This document shows, piece after piece, positions 8,770 to 19,686 of a stretch of 64,000 nucleotides of DNA. A program made the translations under genes and the position numbers. Positions within the stretch are counted from its first letter, which is position 1. Every line of letters starts with the position of its first letter. This stretch comes from CAVQBJ01 sp963819075 (GTDB taxonomy: Bacteria > Actinomycetota > Thermoleophilia > Solirubrobacterales > Solirubrobacteraceae). Location of the stretch: positions 248,001-312,000 of the forward strand of contig CAWFUP010000002.1 in the NCBI GenBank assembly GCA_963819075.1, written 5' to 3'. The notes beneath the pieces are model-generated. The model was not told the origin of the DNA. It searched no databases and saw only the letters and a program-made list of their open reading frames with translations.

Positions 8770-10811
8770 GAGTCGCGCGCTCGCAGCAGTGGTGAGTCGT
8801 GCGGTGCGGGCCCCTGCGGCGCGTCGACCTCGACGACCGTGCGGGCGCGACCGCCGGGCCCGGACACCGTCGCCGTGTCGACCGCGATGCCGCTGCGGTG
8901 GCGCACGGCCGAGAGCTCAGCGACCTTCGCGGCGAGCGCTGCCGCATCGCCCTCGAGCACGAGCAGGTTGATCTCCGCGAACATCGACTCGACCTCCGCT
9001 CGCGAGAGCGGCTCGCGGTCGGCGAGAAGGATCTTCTCGGCGGCGGTCGGCTGTGGTCGTTCGTACACGTTGAACAGCTGCTCGTCGAGCTTCTCGCCGG
9101 GGCGGGGCCCGATCTCCTCGATCTCGATGTCGCGATCGGGGTCGAGTCCGGACAACTCGATCATCTGGCGGGCCAGCTCCTCGATCGCCACGGGCTCACC
9201 CATGTCAAGGACGAACACCTCAGCCTCGCCCGCGGCCCGATCGCTGGCGAGCGATCCCGCGCGGATGATGAGCTGGACAGCCTCTGGAATGGTCATAAAG
9301 TAGCGCCTCATCCGACGGTCGGTGATGGTGATCGGTCCGCCACGGGCGATCTGGCGACGGAAGATCGGCACGACGCTGCCGGACGAGCCGAGCACGTTGC
9401 CGAAGCGCACCGCCGCGTAGCGCGTCGAATCGAAGCGGGCCGCAGCGGCCTCGACGGCGAACTCGGCGAGGGCCTTGGAGGCGCCCATCACGGTCGCGGG
9501 CGCCACCGCCTTGTCGGTCGAGACGAGCACGAAGCGCGCCGTCCCCAACTGGCCGGCGACGTGGGCTACGACGCGCGTCGCCAGCGAGTTGTTGCGCACC
9601 GCCTCGACCGGATTCGCCTCCATGAGCGCGACGTGCTTGTAGGCGGCGGCGTGGAAGACGACCGTCGGTCGGTACTCGGTGAAGACCTCGCGCATGCGCT
9701 CCTCTTCCTTGCAGTCGGCGAGCACCGCGGCCAGCACCTGCGGCTGCACGTGGCGGTCGTCCTCGAGCTCGCGCTGGATCCGGAAGAGGTTGTCCTCGGC
9801 GTGATCGACAAGCACGATCCGCCGTGGCCTCACGCGCGCGATCTGGCGGCACAGCTCGGAGCCGATCGACCCGCCCGCGCCGGTGACGAGCACCGTCTCC
9901 CCGGCGAGGTAGGCACCGACGCGGTCGATGTCCATGTGCACGGGGGCGCGGCCGAGCACGTCCTCGACACGCACCTCGCGGACCTGGTGGACGACCGTGC
10001 CACCACTCTGCAGCAGCTCGAACACGGTCGGCAGCGTGCGGACCGGGATCCCGCGGTCGCGGCAGGCCCGCACGACGCGCGCGCGCGTCACGCCCGGCGC
10101 CGAGGGAATGGCGATAATGACCTCGTCGGGCTCGGCCTCGTCGAGGATCCGGGGAAGGTCGGCCTCGGTGTTCCCGCGCACCCCCACGCCGTCGACGCGC
10201 ATGCCGCGCTTGCGCGGGTCGTCGTCGACGAAGCCGATCGGGTGCAGCCGCAGCTCCGGATTGCGCTGGATCTCGCGGAGCACGAGACGCCCGCCGTCAC
10301 CCGCGCCGACGATGAGCACGCTGCGCGCCGACTTCGGCGCGCGAAGACCGCCGAGCGAGCGCCGCTCGTACAGCGCGCGGACCACCATCCGCCCGCCGCA
10401 GAGGAACATGAGCGTGAGCAGGAAGAACAGCGCGATCACGCCGTTGGGGATCTCGACGACCGCCGCGGCCCCGTGGTGCACGCGCTGGACCGGTCGCAGG
10501 ATCGCCACGGTGACGTACGTCAGCAGGGTCAGGGTGATGAGCGCGCGCACGATCGCCTCGTAGTCGCGCTGCCCCGCATAGCGCCAGCGGCGCTGGTACA
10601 CGCGCGAGACGGCGAGTACCACTACGCCGAGAAGGGGCACCCACCACAGCGTCCGTTCGCGGAGCACCTCGTAGTAGCCGGTCGGTCCGTGCTCGAAACG
10701 CAGCTGGAAGGCCAGCCAGTAGGCGAGCGCGACCAGCGCTCCATCCACCACGAGCTGCGGAAGCGAGTGGCGGTGCAGAGGGAAGGCCGCCGAGCGGATC
10801 CGTCGGCGCAT
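8766..10811 (-). CDS. CapD/WbpM-type nucleotide-sugar 4,6-dehydratase/epimerase
   Basis: A 681-residue inner-membrane enzyme of the extended SDR family. Four hydrophobic helices (about residues 18-135) lead into a first Rossmann domain with VLIVGAGDGGRLVLREI (about 165) and a second, catalytic one with VLVTGAGGSIGSELCRQIA (about 312). Further marks are LVDHAEDNLF, FHAAAYKHVALME, LVSTDKAV and MGASKALAE; Met replaces the usual catalytic Tyr, as in WbpM/FlaA1. RRYFMTIPEAVQLI and GPRPGEKLDEQL are family-specific. Such enzymes convert UDP-GlcNAc to 4-keto-6-deoxy sugars for surface glycans. The ATG at 10811 is the only one consistent with the first helix; in-frame sequence further upstream lies antisense in the DUF354 gene. 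A 60-residue disordered C-terminal tail is unusual. Confidence 0.88.
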   Translation of the reverse strand: MRRRIRSAAFPLHRHSLPQLVVDGALVALAYWLAFQLRFEHGPTGYYEVLRERTLWWVPLLGVVVLAVSRVYQRRWRYAGQRDYEAIVRALITLTLLTYVTVAILRPVQRVHHGAAAVVEIPNGVIALFFLLTLMFLCGGRMVVRALYERRSLGGLRAPKSARSVLIVGAGDGGRLVLREIQRNPELRLHPIGFVDDDPRKRGMRVDGVGVRGNTEADLPRILDEAEPDEVIIAIPSAPGVTRARVVRACRDRGIPVRTLPTVFELLQSGGTVVHQVREVRVEDVLGRAPVHMDIDRVGAYLAGETVLVTGAGGSIGSELCRQIARVRPRRIVLVDHAEDNLFRIQRELEDDRHVQPQVLAAVLADCKEEERMREVFTEYRPTVVFHAAAYKHVALMEANPVEAVRNNSLATRVVAHVAGQLGTARFVLVSTDKAVAPATVMGASKALAEFAVEAAAARFDSTRYAAVRFGNVLGSSGSVVPIFRRQIARGGPITITDRRMRRYFMTIPEAVQLIIRAGSLASDRAAGEAEVFVLDMGEPVAIEELARQMIELSGLDPDRDIEIEEIGPRPGEKLDEQLFNVYERPQPTAAEKILLADREPLSRAEVESMFAEINLLVLEGDAAALAAKVAELSAVRHRSGIAVDTATVSGPGGRARTVVEVDAPQGPAPHDSPLLRARDS

Positions 10812-10870
10812 CCGGCGAATTGTAGGGGCGAACGCGGCCACGACGGCGCGTGCCCCCGCGCCGAGCGCGC

Positions 10871-11911
10871 TCAGTGCGCGCCCTCGAGCGCGGTCAGCAG
10901 CAGCTCGACGAGGAGCTCGGGATCGCGGCGCACGCGCCCGTCCGGGCCCGCGCCGGCCGGCGCCGGTGGGCGGGCGCCCGGCGCGGTGAGCGGCAGCTCG
11001 TCGACGTCGCCGAGCTTGCGCAGGCGACCCTCGGCGATCAGACGCTCGTCGACGGCGCCGAGCCGGCCCTCGAACGTCGTCCAGACCGGCGTACCGAGCG
11101 CGACGGCCTCGCGGTTCATCGTCCCCCCGGCCGAGACGACGAGATCCGCGAAGGCGATGAGCGACTGCGCGTCGATCGCCCGCTCGGGCACGATGAAGGC
11201 ACCCGCCTGCCGCAGCTCCCGGCGCTGGGGCTCGGTGCGGGGCAGCACGACCGGCTGAGCCCCGCGGGCGGAGGCGTCGGCCAGTCGGCGCAGAACCGCC
11301 GCGAAGCGATCGTTGGCGAAGCGGTGGTACAGCGACACCTCCGGCGGCGTGCGCACGACGTAGATCGGCCGGTCGGGGTCGAGGTCGAGTTCGCGCAGCA
11401 CCGCGCGGTCGGGCTCGAAGTCGGCGAGGTAGTACTCCTCCTTGAGTCCGGGATAGGCGTGGATCTTGCCGATTGCCCCGTAGCGGCGCAGTCGCTCGGC
11501 GGGGATCGCGTCGGGCACGACGACCGACGCGGCGAGACGGCAATTGACGTTGTGCTGCACGGTCGCCCACTCGTAGTCGAACATCGTGGCGCTCGGGATG
11601 CCGAGCGCGAGCGCGGCGACGCTCACGTCGTTGGAGCCGTGGCCGAGCGCCACGTCGAAGTGACGACGGCGCGCCCAGCGGGTGAGCGCGAGCGAGCGCT
11701 GGGCGAGGCCAAGCGCCTTCGCGCCGAGCCGCTCGCCGCGGTGATGTCCGATGGCCGTGTGCGCGATGCGCTCGCGTTCGAGCAGCCCGAGCGTCTGCGC
11801 GAAGTCACGCGCCGTCACCTCGACCTCGGCCCCGCGCGCTCGCAGGCGCTCGATCACCGGGCGCATGACGAGCACGTGGGGGCTATTGGTCAGATCGACC
11901 CAGACTCGCAT
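10871..11911 (-). CDS. DUF354 family protein (GT-B-like)
   Basis: A 346-residue protein of the DUF354 (COG1817) family. It begins MRVWVDLTNSPHVLVMRPVI and continues through EVEVTARDFAQTLGLLE, GHGSNDVSVAALALGIPSATMFDYEWA and LVVSAGGTMNREAVALGTPVWTTF; the last block resembles the UDP-binding loop of MurG/WecB-type GT-B proteins. In other organisms members lie in surface-polysaccharide loci, and no reaction is established to my knowledge. The ATG at 11911 is chosen because the conserved block starts there. Only 30 bp separate it from the divergent uppP start. It precedes the CapD-like gene by 59 bp and may head the leftward polysaccharide operon. Confidence 0.8.
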   Translation of the reverse strand: MRVWVDLTNSPHVLVMRPVIERLRARGAEVEVTARDFAQTLGLLERERIAHTAIGHHRGERLGAKALGLAQRSLALTRWARRRHFDVALGHGSNDVSVAALALGIPSATMFDYEWATVQHNVNCRLAASVVVPDAIPAERLRRYGAIGKIHAYPGLKEEYYLADFEPDRAVLRELDLDPDRPIYVVRTPPEVSLYHRFANDRFAAVLRRLADASARGAQPVVLPRTEPQRRELRQAGAFIVPERAIDAQSLIAFADLVVSAGGTMNREAVALGTPVWTTFEGRLGAVDERLIAEGRLRKLGDVDELPLTAPGARPPAPAGAGPDGRVRRDPELLVELLLTALEGAH

Positions 11912-11941
11912 GAGGGGGCGCACGCTATCGTTGCGACACGC

Positions 11942-12847
11942 ATGCTCGTGCTTGCGTCGATCAGCGAGTCCGCGTCGAGCGCCTCGCTGTCGCCCCGCCA
12001 CGCGGCCCTGCTCGGGGTGCTGCACGGGCCCGCGGAGCTGCTGCCGATCTCCTCCTCCGGGCACGTCGCGCTCGTGCCGTGGCTCGCCGGCTGGCCCGAG
12101 GCCGAGGCCTCGCCGAGCCTGCGCAAGTCGCTGGAGGTCGCCCTGCATGCCGGCACGGCGGCGGCGCTGCTGCTCAGCCTGCGCGGCGAGGTGCGCACCG
12201 CGGCGGGACAGCTCGACGCGCGGCGGGTGGCCATGCTCGCCGGCTCGCTGCTCCCGCCGGCCGTCGTGGGCACCCGCTACGGGGCTGCGATCGAGCACCG
12301 CTTCGGCACGCCGGGCACGATCGCGGCCGGCCTGATCATCGGCTCGGTGGCGATGGCCCTCACCGACGCCCGCTCGACCGGCGGTCGCCACCACCGCGAG
12401 GCGGGGCTCGTCGACGGCGTCGCGCTCGGCCTCGCCCAAGCCGCCGCGCTCATACCCGGGATCTCGCGCGGTGGCGCGACACTCGCGGTCGCCCGGGCGC
12501 GGGGCTTCGACCGGCTCGACGCGCACCTGCTCTCGCGTGACGTCGCGCTCCCGGTGATCGTCGGAGCCACCGCGCTGAAGCTCTCGCACCTGCGCCGTGA
12601 GCGCACCGACCCGCAGACGCGCTGGGCCATGGCCTGGGGGGCGGGGGCGGCGTTCGTGTCGACCCTCGCCAGCACGCGCGTGATCGCCGCCGTGCAGCGC
12701 AGCCGCTCGCTGCTGCCCTATGCGATCTACCGCATCGCCCTCGCGCTGCTCGTGCTCGTCCGCCTGCACCGTGAGCGGGCCTCGCCCCGGCCGGCGCCGT
12801 TCACGCGAGCGCCCACATCTCCCCGCCGAGGTAGCGCTGCGGGGTGA
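11942..12847 (+). CDS. uppP: Undecaprenyl-diphosphate phosphatase UppP (BacA)
   Basis: A 301-residue polytopic membrane phosphatase that recycles undecaprenyl diphosphate to the monophosphate carrier needed for peptidoglycan and surface glycans. The two family motifs are present: GVLHGPAELLPISSSGHVAL near residue 25 (canonical form G-x-T-E-x-LP-ISSSGHL; here A replaces the usual T before E), and LIPGISRGGATLAVARARG near residue 175. Catalytic E and R positions are kept. The ATG at 11942 gives the expected N-terminus. Its 3' end overlaps the convergent DsbA-like gene by 47 bp. It is divergent from the DUF354 gene, so carrier recycling and glycan assembly may be co-regulated from one short intergenic region. 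Confidence 0.92.
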   Translation: MLVLASISESASSASLSPRHAALLGVLHGPAELLPISSSGHVALVPWLAGWPEAEASPSLRKSLEVALHAGTAAALLLSLRGEVRTAAGQLDARRVAMLAGSLLPPAVVGTRYGAAIEHRFGTPGTIAAGLIIGSVAMALTDARSTGGRHHREAGLVDGVALGLAQAAALIPGISRGGATLAVARARGFDRLDAHLLSRDVALPVIVGATALKLSHLRRERTDPQTRWAMAWGAGAAFVSTLASTRVIAAVQRSRSLLPYAIYRIALALLVLVRLHRERASPRPAPFTRAPTSPRRGSAAG

Positions 12848-13580
12848 CGCGCCACTCCACGGCCAGCCGCCACAGCTGCGCCGGCGCGAGCGGGCCCGGA
12901 AGCTCACACAGCGCGGCGACCTCCGGGGTGGCCAGGCGGCCGTGCTCCCGCAGCGCCTGCTCGATCGTGGGCGGCCCGTCCGTGCTCGGTCTCCCCGCGG
13001 CAGCGGTCAGCGCGGCCGTCCACGCCTCGGGGTCGAGCAACGCCCCGCCGCTCAGCACGGTCGTCGCTCGGTCCGGGTCGACGATCTCCAGGCGCGGGTG
13101 AGCGCCGCCGCCGGCCCGTACCCGCTCGAGCTCGTGGCCGAAGGTCTCGAGCACGGCATGCGAGCCGAGGCCGATCTGAAAGCGGGCGGCGTCCAGGCCC
13201 GGGACATCGCGGGCGAGCGCCAACAGCGCGGCACCGTCGTCGAGCGGGCGGCGCTCGAACGCCACCGCCTCGCGCGCGCGCCGCAGGAACGGGCCGGTGA
13301 GCCCCTGCTCGCCGGCGGCGATCACCGCGATGCAGGCCGCGTAGGAACCGCGAGGTGGCGCGTCGAGCCACAGCCGTGGGTCGACGGGCATGCCGGCGCT
13401 CGCGCCGGCATCGAGCCACGCGTGCAGCACCGGCAGCGGCGCCCCGAACTCCCGCGCCAGGCCGCCCATGACATAGGTCAGCGACAGCTGCCCGGCGAAC
13501 CGCCGCTCGGCCACGCGGCGGGCCGGCTCGGCCGCCCATGACGACGCGCACATCGGGTCGGTGTAGTAGAAGGCTTCCAT
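12801..13580 (-). CDS. DsbA-family thioredoxin-like protein with a single active-site Cys
   Basis: A 259-residue protein that starts MEAFYYTDPMCASSWAAEP, close to the DsbA/FrnE/SpxH-type start (YYTDPxCxWSW). Only the first cysteine of the usual CxxC is kept (C-A-S-S), so classic thiol oxidation is unlikely; SpxH-like adaptor or isomerase functions remain possible. LSLTYVMGGLAREFG and FLRRAREAVAFERRPLDD fit the alpha-helical insertion of the family. The C-terminal 60 residues (winged-helix-like, ending in VEWRVTPQRYLGGEMWAL) may be a separate module. The ATG at 13580 is preferred to one 21 bp upstream because the fold starts immediately. No signal peptide is seen, so it should be cytosolic. 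Confidence 0.72.
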   Translation of the reverse strand: MEAFYYTDPMCASSWAAEPARRVAERRFAGQLSLTYVMGGLAREFGAPLPVLHAWLDAGASAGMPVDPRLWLDAPPRGSYAACIAVIAAGEQGLTGPFLRRAREAVAFERRPLDDGAALLALARDVPGLDAARFQIGLGSHAVLETFGHELERVRAGGGAHPRLEIVDPDRATTVLSGGALLDPEAWTAALTAAAGRPSTDGPPTIEQALREHGRLATPEVAALCELPGPLAPAQLWRLAVEWRVTPQRYLGGEMWALA

Positions 13581-13634
13581 CGCGCTCGCGAGGGCGCACA
13601 ATTACAGACGCATGATCGACACCTTCGCTCACCG

Positions 13635-15176
13635 ATGACCACGCCCGTCGGCATGCGGGTGAGCGGGCGCTACCGCCTGGAGGCCCGCATCGGTCACGGC
13701 GGCATGTCTACGGTCTATCGCGGGTTCGACGAGGTGCTCGAACGCGCCGTCGCCGTGAAGGTGATGGATCGCGAGGTCGCGGGCGACTCCGACCAGCTCG
13801 AGCGCTTCCGCCGCGAGGCACGCGCCGTGGCCCAGCTGAACGACGCACACATCGTCACCGTCATCGACGCGGGCGAGGACGACCAGATCGCCTACATCGT
13901 CTTCGAGTACGTCGAGGGCGAGAACCTCAAGGACCGCCTGCGCCGCGACGGCCCGCTGCCGATCCCCGAGGCGATCGCCTACGCGATCGAGATCGCGCGC
14001 GCGCTGAGCGCGGCGCACAGCCGCCAGATCATCCACCGCGACGTCAAGCCCCAGAACATCCTGCTCGACAGCGAAGGCAGGGCGAAGATCACCGACTTCG
14101 GCATCGCCCGTACGCTCACCGAGGAAGGCCTGACCGGCGATGGGCGCGTGCTTGGCACGACCGATTACGTCTCGCCCGAGCAGGCGCTCGGGCACGCCGT
14201 GACCGGGCAGTCCGATGTGTACTCGCTCGGCGTCGTCCTCTACGAGATGCTGACCGGCGAGGTGCCCTTCACCGGCGACTCCCCGGTCGCCGTGGCGATG
14301 AAGCACGTGCGCGAGGAGCTGCCCGACGTGCAGCGCCGCCGCGAGCACGTCTCGGCCGCGCTGGCCGCGGTTGTCGAGCGAGCGACAGCCAAGGATCTCT
14401 CGGTGCGCTATCCGGACGCGGCCAGCTTCGCGGCCGACCTCGAGGAGGTGCTGGCCATCGAGGCCTCGCGCAGCGGGCAGGCGACCGGAGAGGCGACGAT
14501 GGTGCTCCGCGCGCTGCCGGCCCCAACCCGGCGGCGCGCGCCGATCACCACCCGCCGTTCGCGCGGCGCGCTGATCGCGCTCACGATCGTGACGCTGCTC
14601 GCCGCCGGAGGCGTCCTCTACGCGCTCTTTCGCAGCACGCACCGGGGGACGCCCGCCCCGCCCGACGTGATCGTGCCGCCCCACCTCACCCAGGACTTCA
14701 TCGGGCAGAACTCGGCCCACGACTACAACCCGTTCGGCACAGGCCCGGAGAACAGCGAGCTCGACAGTTACGCCGTCGACGGCGACCCGAACACGCTGTG
14801 GAGCACCGAGCAGTACTACGGCGGGACGCTCAAGCACGCCTCCGGCGGCGTCGGCGTCGGGATCTACATCGACGCCGCCCCGGGGGTGGTCGGGCGTGCC
14901 CTCGAGGTCCAGACGCCGACGCCGGGCTTCTCGGCCGAGGTGTACGTCGCCAATCGGATCACGTTGACCTATGCGTACGGGAATACGGCACCGCTGACGT
15001 CGCGCGGCTGGGTTGGACCGGTCGGCAGCGATCCGTCGGTCGACAACAACGACCAGATCAAGCTGAACACCGGCGGACTGCGCTACCGCTACTACCTGCT
15101 GTGGCTGACGACGCTGCCCCCGGGCAAGCAGATGATCTCGATCGGCGACCTCACGCTGTTCAAGCTGAGCCGCTGA
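13635..15176 (+). CDS. Transmembrane Ser/Thr protein kinase with discoidin-like sensor domain
   Basis: A 513-residue Hanks-type kinase. Residues 1-275 carry the Gly-rich loop (GHGGMSTVYRG), catalytic Lys in VAVKVM, HRDVKPQN, DFG in ITDFGIAR, and the VSPEQA activation-segment end. A basic juxtamembrane stretch leads to one transmembrane helix (about 311-333, ALIALTIVTLLAAGGVLYAL). The outside domain (about 345-513) contains DYNPFGTGPENS, DGDPNTLWSTEQYY and YRYYLLWLTTLPPG, matching the F5/8-type discoidin-like carbohydrate-binding sandwich found in some actinobacterial kinases and in MviN-linked proteins. It probably senses wall or glycan ligands outside and phosphorylates cytosolic targets. 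It is monocistronic and convergent with ddl. Confidence 0.87.
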   Translation: MTTPVGMRVSGRYRLEARIGHGGMSTVYRGFDEVLERAVAVKVMDREVAGDSDQLERFRREARAVAQLNDAHIVTVIDAGEDDQIAYIVFEYVEGENLKDRLRRDGPLPIPEAIAYAIEIARALSAAHSRQIIHRDVKPQNILLDSEGRAKITDFGIARTLTEEGLTGDGRVLGTTDYVSPEQALGHAVTGQSDVYSLGVVLYEMLTGEVPFTGDSPVAVAMKHVREELPDVQRRREHVSAALAAVVERATAKDLSVRYPDAASFAADLEEVLAIEASRSGQATGEATMVLRALPAPTRRRAPITTRRSRGALIALTIVTLLAAGGVLYALFRSTHRGTPAPPDVIVPPHLTQDFIGQNSAHDYNPFGTGPENSELDSYAVDGDPNTLWSTEQYYGGTLKHASGGVGVGIYIDAAPGVVGRALEVQTPTPGFSAEVYVANRITLTYAYGNTAPLTSRGWVGPVGSDPSVDNNDQIKLNTGGLRYRYYLLWLTTLPPGKQMISIGDLTLFKLSR

Positions 15177-15186
15177 GCGCGCTCAG
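15173..15186. terminator. Palindrome shared by two convergent stop codons
   Basis: CTGAGCGCGCTCAG is a perfect 14-bp palindrome containing the kinase TGA (15174-15176) and the complement of the ddl stop (15183-15185). Only 6 bp separate the two genes. The hairpin could limit read-through in both directions, but the stem is short. Confidence 0.35.
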
Positions 15187-16207
15187 TAGGAGAAGCGCCC
15201 GCGCTCGTCGTGGCGCTCGAGCGCCAGCCGACAGAGACGGTCGACGACCTCGGGGTACGGAAGCCCGGAGGCCTCGAACAGCTTCGCGTACACGCTCGTC
15301 GGCGTGAAACCGGGCATCGTGTTCAGCTCGTTGACGAGCACGCGCTCGCCGTCGACGAAGAAGTCGACCCGGGCCAGGCCGGCGCAGTCGGCGGCCACGA
15401 AGGACTGCACCGCGAGCTCGCGCACGCGCTCGATCGCCTGCGGGGAGACGCGCGGCGGGACGACGAGCTCCATCCCACCGGGCGTGTACTTCGCGTCGTA
15501 GTCGTACCAGTCGGCGGCGATCACGATCTCGCCGGGTTGCGAGGCGATCGCCGGCGGCGCGCCGGCGGCGATCTCCGAGCGCAGACTGCCGATCACCGAG
15601 CACTCGACCTCGACGCCGGAAGCGGCGCCCTCGACGATGACGAGCGGGTCGTACTCGAACGCGGTGTCGAGCGCCGTCGCCAGGGCCGAGGGCTCGGTCA
15701 CCTTCACGATGCCGACCGACGAGCCGAGCCGGGCCGGCTTCACGAACACCGGCAGGCCGAGACGCTCGAGCTCGGCCTGCGCTGCGACGCGCTCGGCACG
15801 CCAGCGTCCCTCCCGCAGCCACGCGTAGGGCACCTGCGGCAGGCCGGTGGGCGCCATCAGCTCTTTGAAGAGGACCTTGTCCAGGCAGACAGCCGAGGCG
15901 GTGACGCCAGCGCCGACGTAGGCGACGTCGAGCAGCTCGAGCAGGCCCTGCACCGTGCCGTCCTCCCCGAAGGCGCCGTGCAGCGCCGGGAAGGCGACGT
16001 CGGCGCCCAGCAGGCCGCCGCCCGGCGTCACGCATAGCGTCTCGCCCTCGTGGCGCCAGCTGCCGTCGCGCTCGGCGACGACCCACTCGACGCGATGGCC
16101 GCTCTCTCTCAGGCCCGCGGCGACCGCGTGGCCGGAGGCGAGGGACACATCGTGCTCGGACGAACGGCCGCCGGCGATGACGGCAACGGTGAGCGCCGCG
16201 TCGTCGC

Positions 16208-16211
<4 letters not shown>
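15183..16211 (-). CDS. ddl: D-alanine--D-alanine ligase
   Basis: A 342-residue ATP-grasp enzyme joining two D-Ala for the UDP-MurNAc-pentapeptide. The N-domain has VAVIAGGRSSEHDVSLASG (about residues 9-27) and the HGAFGEDGTVQGLLELL block (about 78-94). The central part has VCLDKVLFKELM and the ATP-grasp core with VFVKPARLGSSVGI. Metal and substrate residues lie in LARVDFFVDGERVLVNELNTMPGFT (D, E, N; about 285-310). Length is a little short of the E. coli paralogues but complete. Its ATG overlaps the pknB stop (ATGA, 16208-16211), so it is the last gene of the fhaA-to-ddl cluster, placing precursor synthesis under the same transcription unit as the kinase that controls wall growth. Confidence 0.93.
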
Positions 16212-18227
<2,016 letters not shown>

Positions 18228-18235
<8 letters not shown>

Positions 18236-19673
18236 GCCGCAACAGCGCGTCCAGGACGTCGCGGGCGATCGGGGCGGCCACCGTCCCGCCCTGTCCGGTC
18301 GAGCGCTCGACCGTCACGGCAATCGCGTAGCGGGGATGCTGAAGGGGTGCGTACGCGATGAACCACACCTGGCTCTCGCCCGGGGTGGAGGTCTGCGCGG
18401 TCCCTGTCTTACCGGCCACCTGGATCCCCGCGAGCGCGGCCGCCGTCCCGGTGCCCTCCTTGACGACCTGGGCCATCATCGCGCCGACCTCCGTTGCGGT
18501 CTGGGGCGACATCGCGCGATCGATGACGCGCGTGCCCGGCTGGTACACGGTCTGCCCGTCGGGATTCACGACGCGATCGACGAGGTGGGGCGCGACGAGC
18601 ACGCCGTTGTTGGCCACGGCGGCCGCGACCATCGCCATCTGCAGCGGCGTCACCTCGAGGTGGTCCTGACCGAAGGCCATGCGCCCGACGTCGACGCGCG
18701 GGCTCGTCGGCGCGACGAGCCGGGTCCGTCCCCGGACGTCGAAGTACTCCCCGCTCGGGCGCACCTCCGAGGAGGGCAGGTCGATCGGCGGCCGGCGATC
18801 GAAGCCCAGCAGGTTCATGTAGTGACCCATCGTGGCCTTGCCGAGCTGGACGCCGACCTGGGCCCACACGGTGTTCACCGAGAACGTCAGCGCGTCGGTC
18901 AGAGTGATGTTGCCGAAGCTCTGATTGCCGTCGTTGGAGAGCGGCACCCCGGAGATGACCTTCGGCGAGTTGCCGTTGAGCACCGACAGCGGCGTGAAGC
19001 GGCCGCTGTCGAGCGCGGCGATGTCCGTGACGACCTTGAACGTGGAGCCGGGCGGGTAGCCGGCCTGCGTCACGCGATCGAGCAGCGGAGCGGCAACATT
19101 CTCGGTGTTCAGGCGTGCGAGCGTGGCCGGCGACAGCGTCGCGGGGTTATAGCCCGGCACGCTGGCGAACACCTTAATCGCGCCGGTGTGCGGGTCGAGC
19201 GCGACGACGGCGCCCGGCTGCCCGGCGAGGTCGCGGAGCGCGACCTGCTGCGCGCCCGGATCGAGCGAGGTGCTCACCTGATCGCCCTCGGGCCGCTTGC
19301 CCTGCAGCTGGTCGAGGATCGCCGTCAGGCCGGTGTCGGTCCGACCGTTGAGATAGTCGTTGTAGGACTGCTCCAGACCGGCCCGACCAATGAGAATGCC
19401 CGAGTAGCCGACGGCGTGCGCGAACAGGCCGCCGGCCGGGTAGCGCCGCGAGTACAGGCCGTCGGCGCCGCGGACGCTGCGCGCGAGCACGAGCCCGTCG
19501 TCGACCACGATCGGACCGCGGCGGATCTGCTGCTCAGCGAGCTCGCTGCGCTTGTTGAGCGGGTTGTCGCGCAGGCTCGCGGCCGAGAACACGGTCCAGC
19601 GGGACGTGAAGCCGATGAGCAGTGCGAACATCAGGATCACGAGGCCGTACAAGCGAACGATGGGCCGGTTCAT
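18228..19673 (-). CDS. pbpA: Class B penicillin-binding protein (PbpA/PBP2 type)
   Basis: A 481-residue peptidoglycan transpeptidase. A cytosolic Met-Asn-Arg start and one transmembrane anchor (about residues 8-26) precede the PBP dimerisation region (RGPIVVDDGLVLARS, YPAGGLFAHAVGYSG) and the transpeptidase domain. All three active-site motifs are visible: SxxK in YPPGSTFKVV, SxN in TFSVNTVWAQVG, and KTG in VAGKTGTAQTS. The small size matches actinobacterial PbpA, which pairs with the SEDS enzyme RodA. No rodA lies next to it here. It follows the phosphatase gene by 13 bp and overlaps pknB, so it is part of the operon. Confidence 0.92.
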
Positions 19674-19686
19674 GAGCGGCGGCGAC

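Noticed and set aside
7069..9303. Long plus-strand frames opposite the LytR_C and CapD-like genes
   Set aside because: Gly/Arg-rich antisense shadow of the Ala/Pro-rich coding strand.
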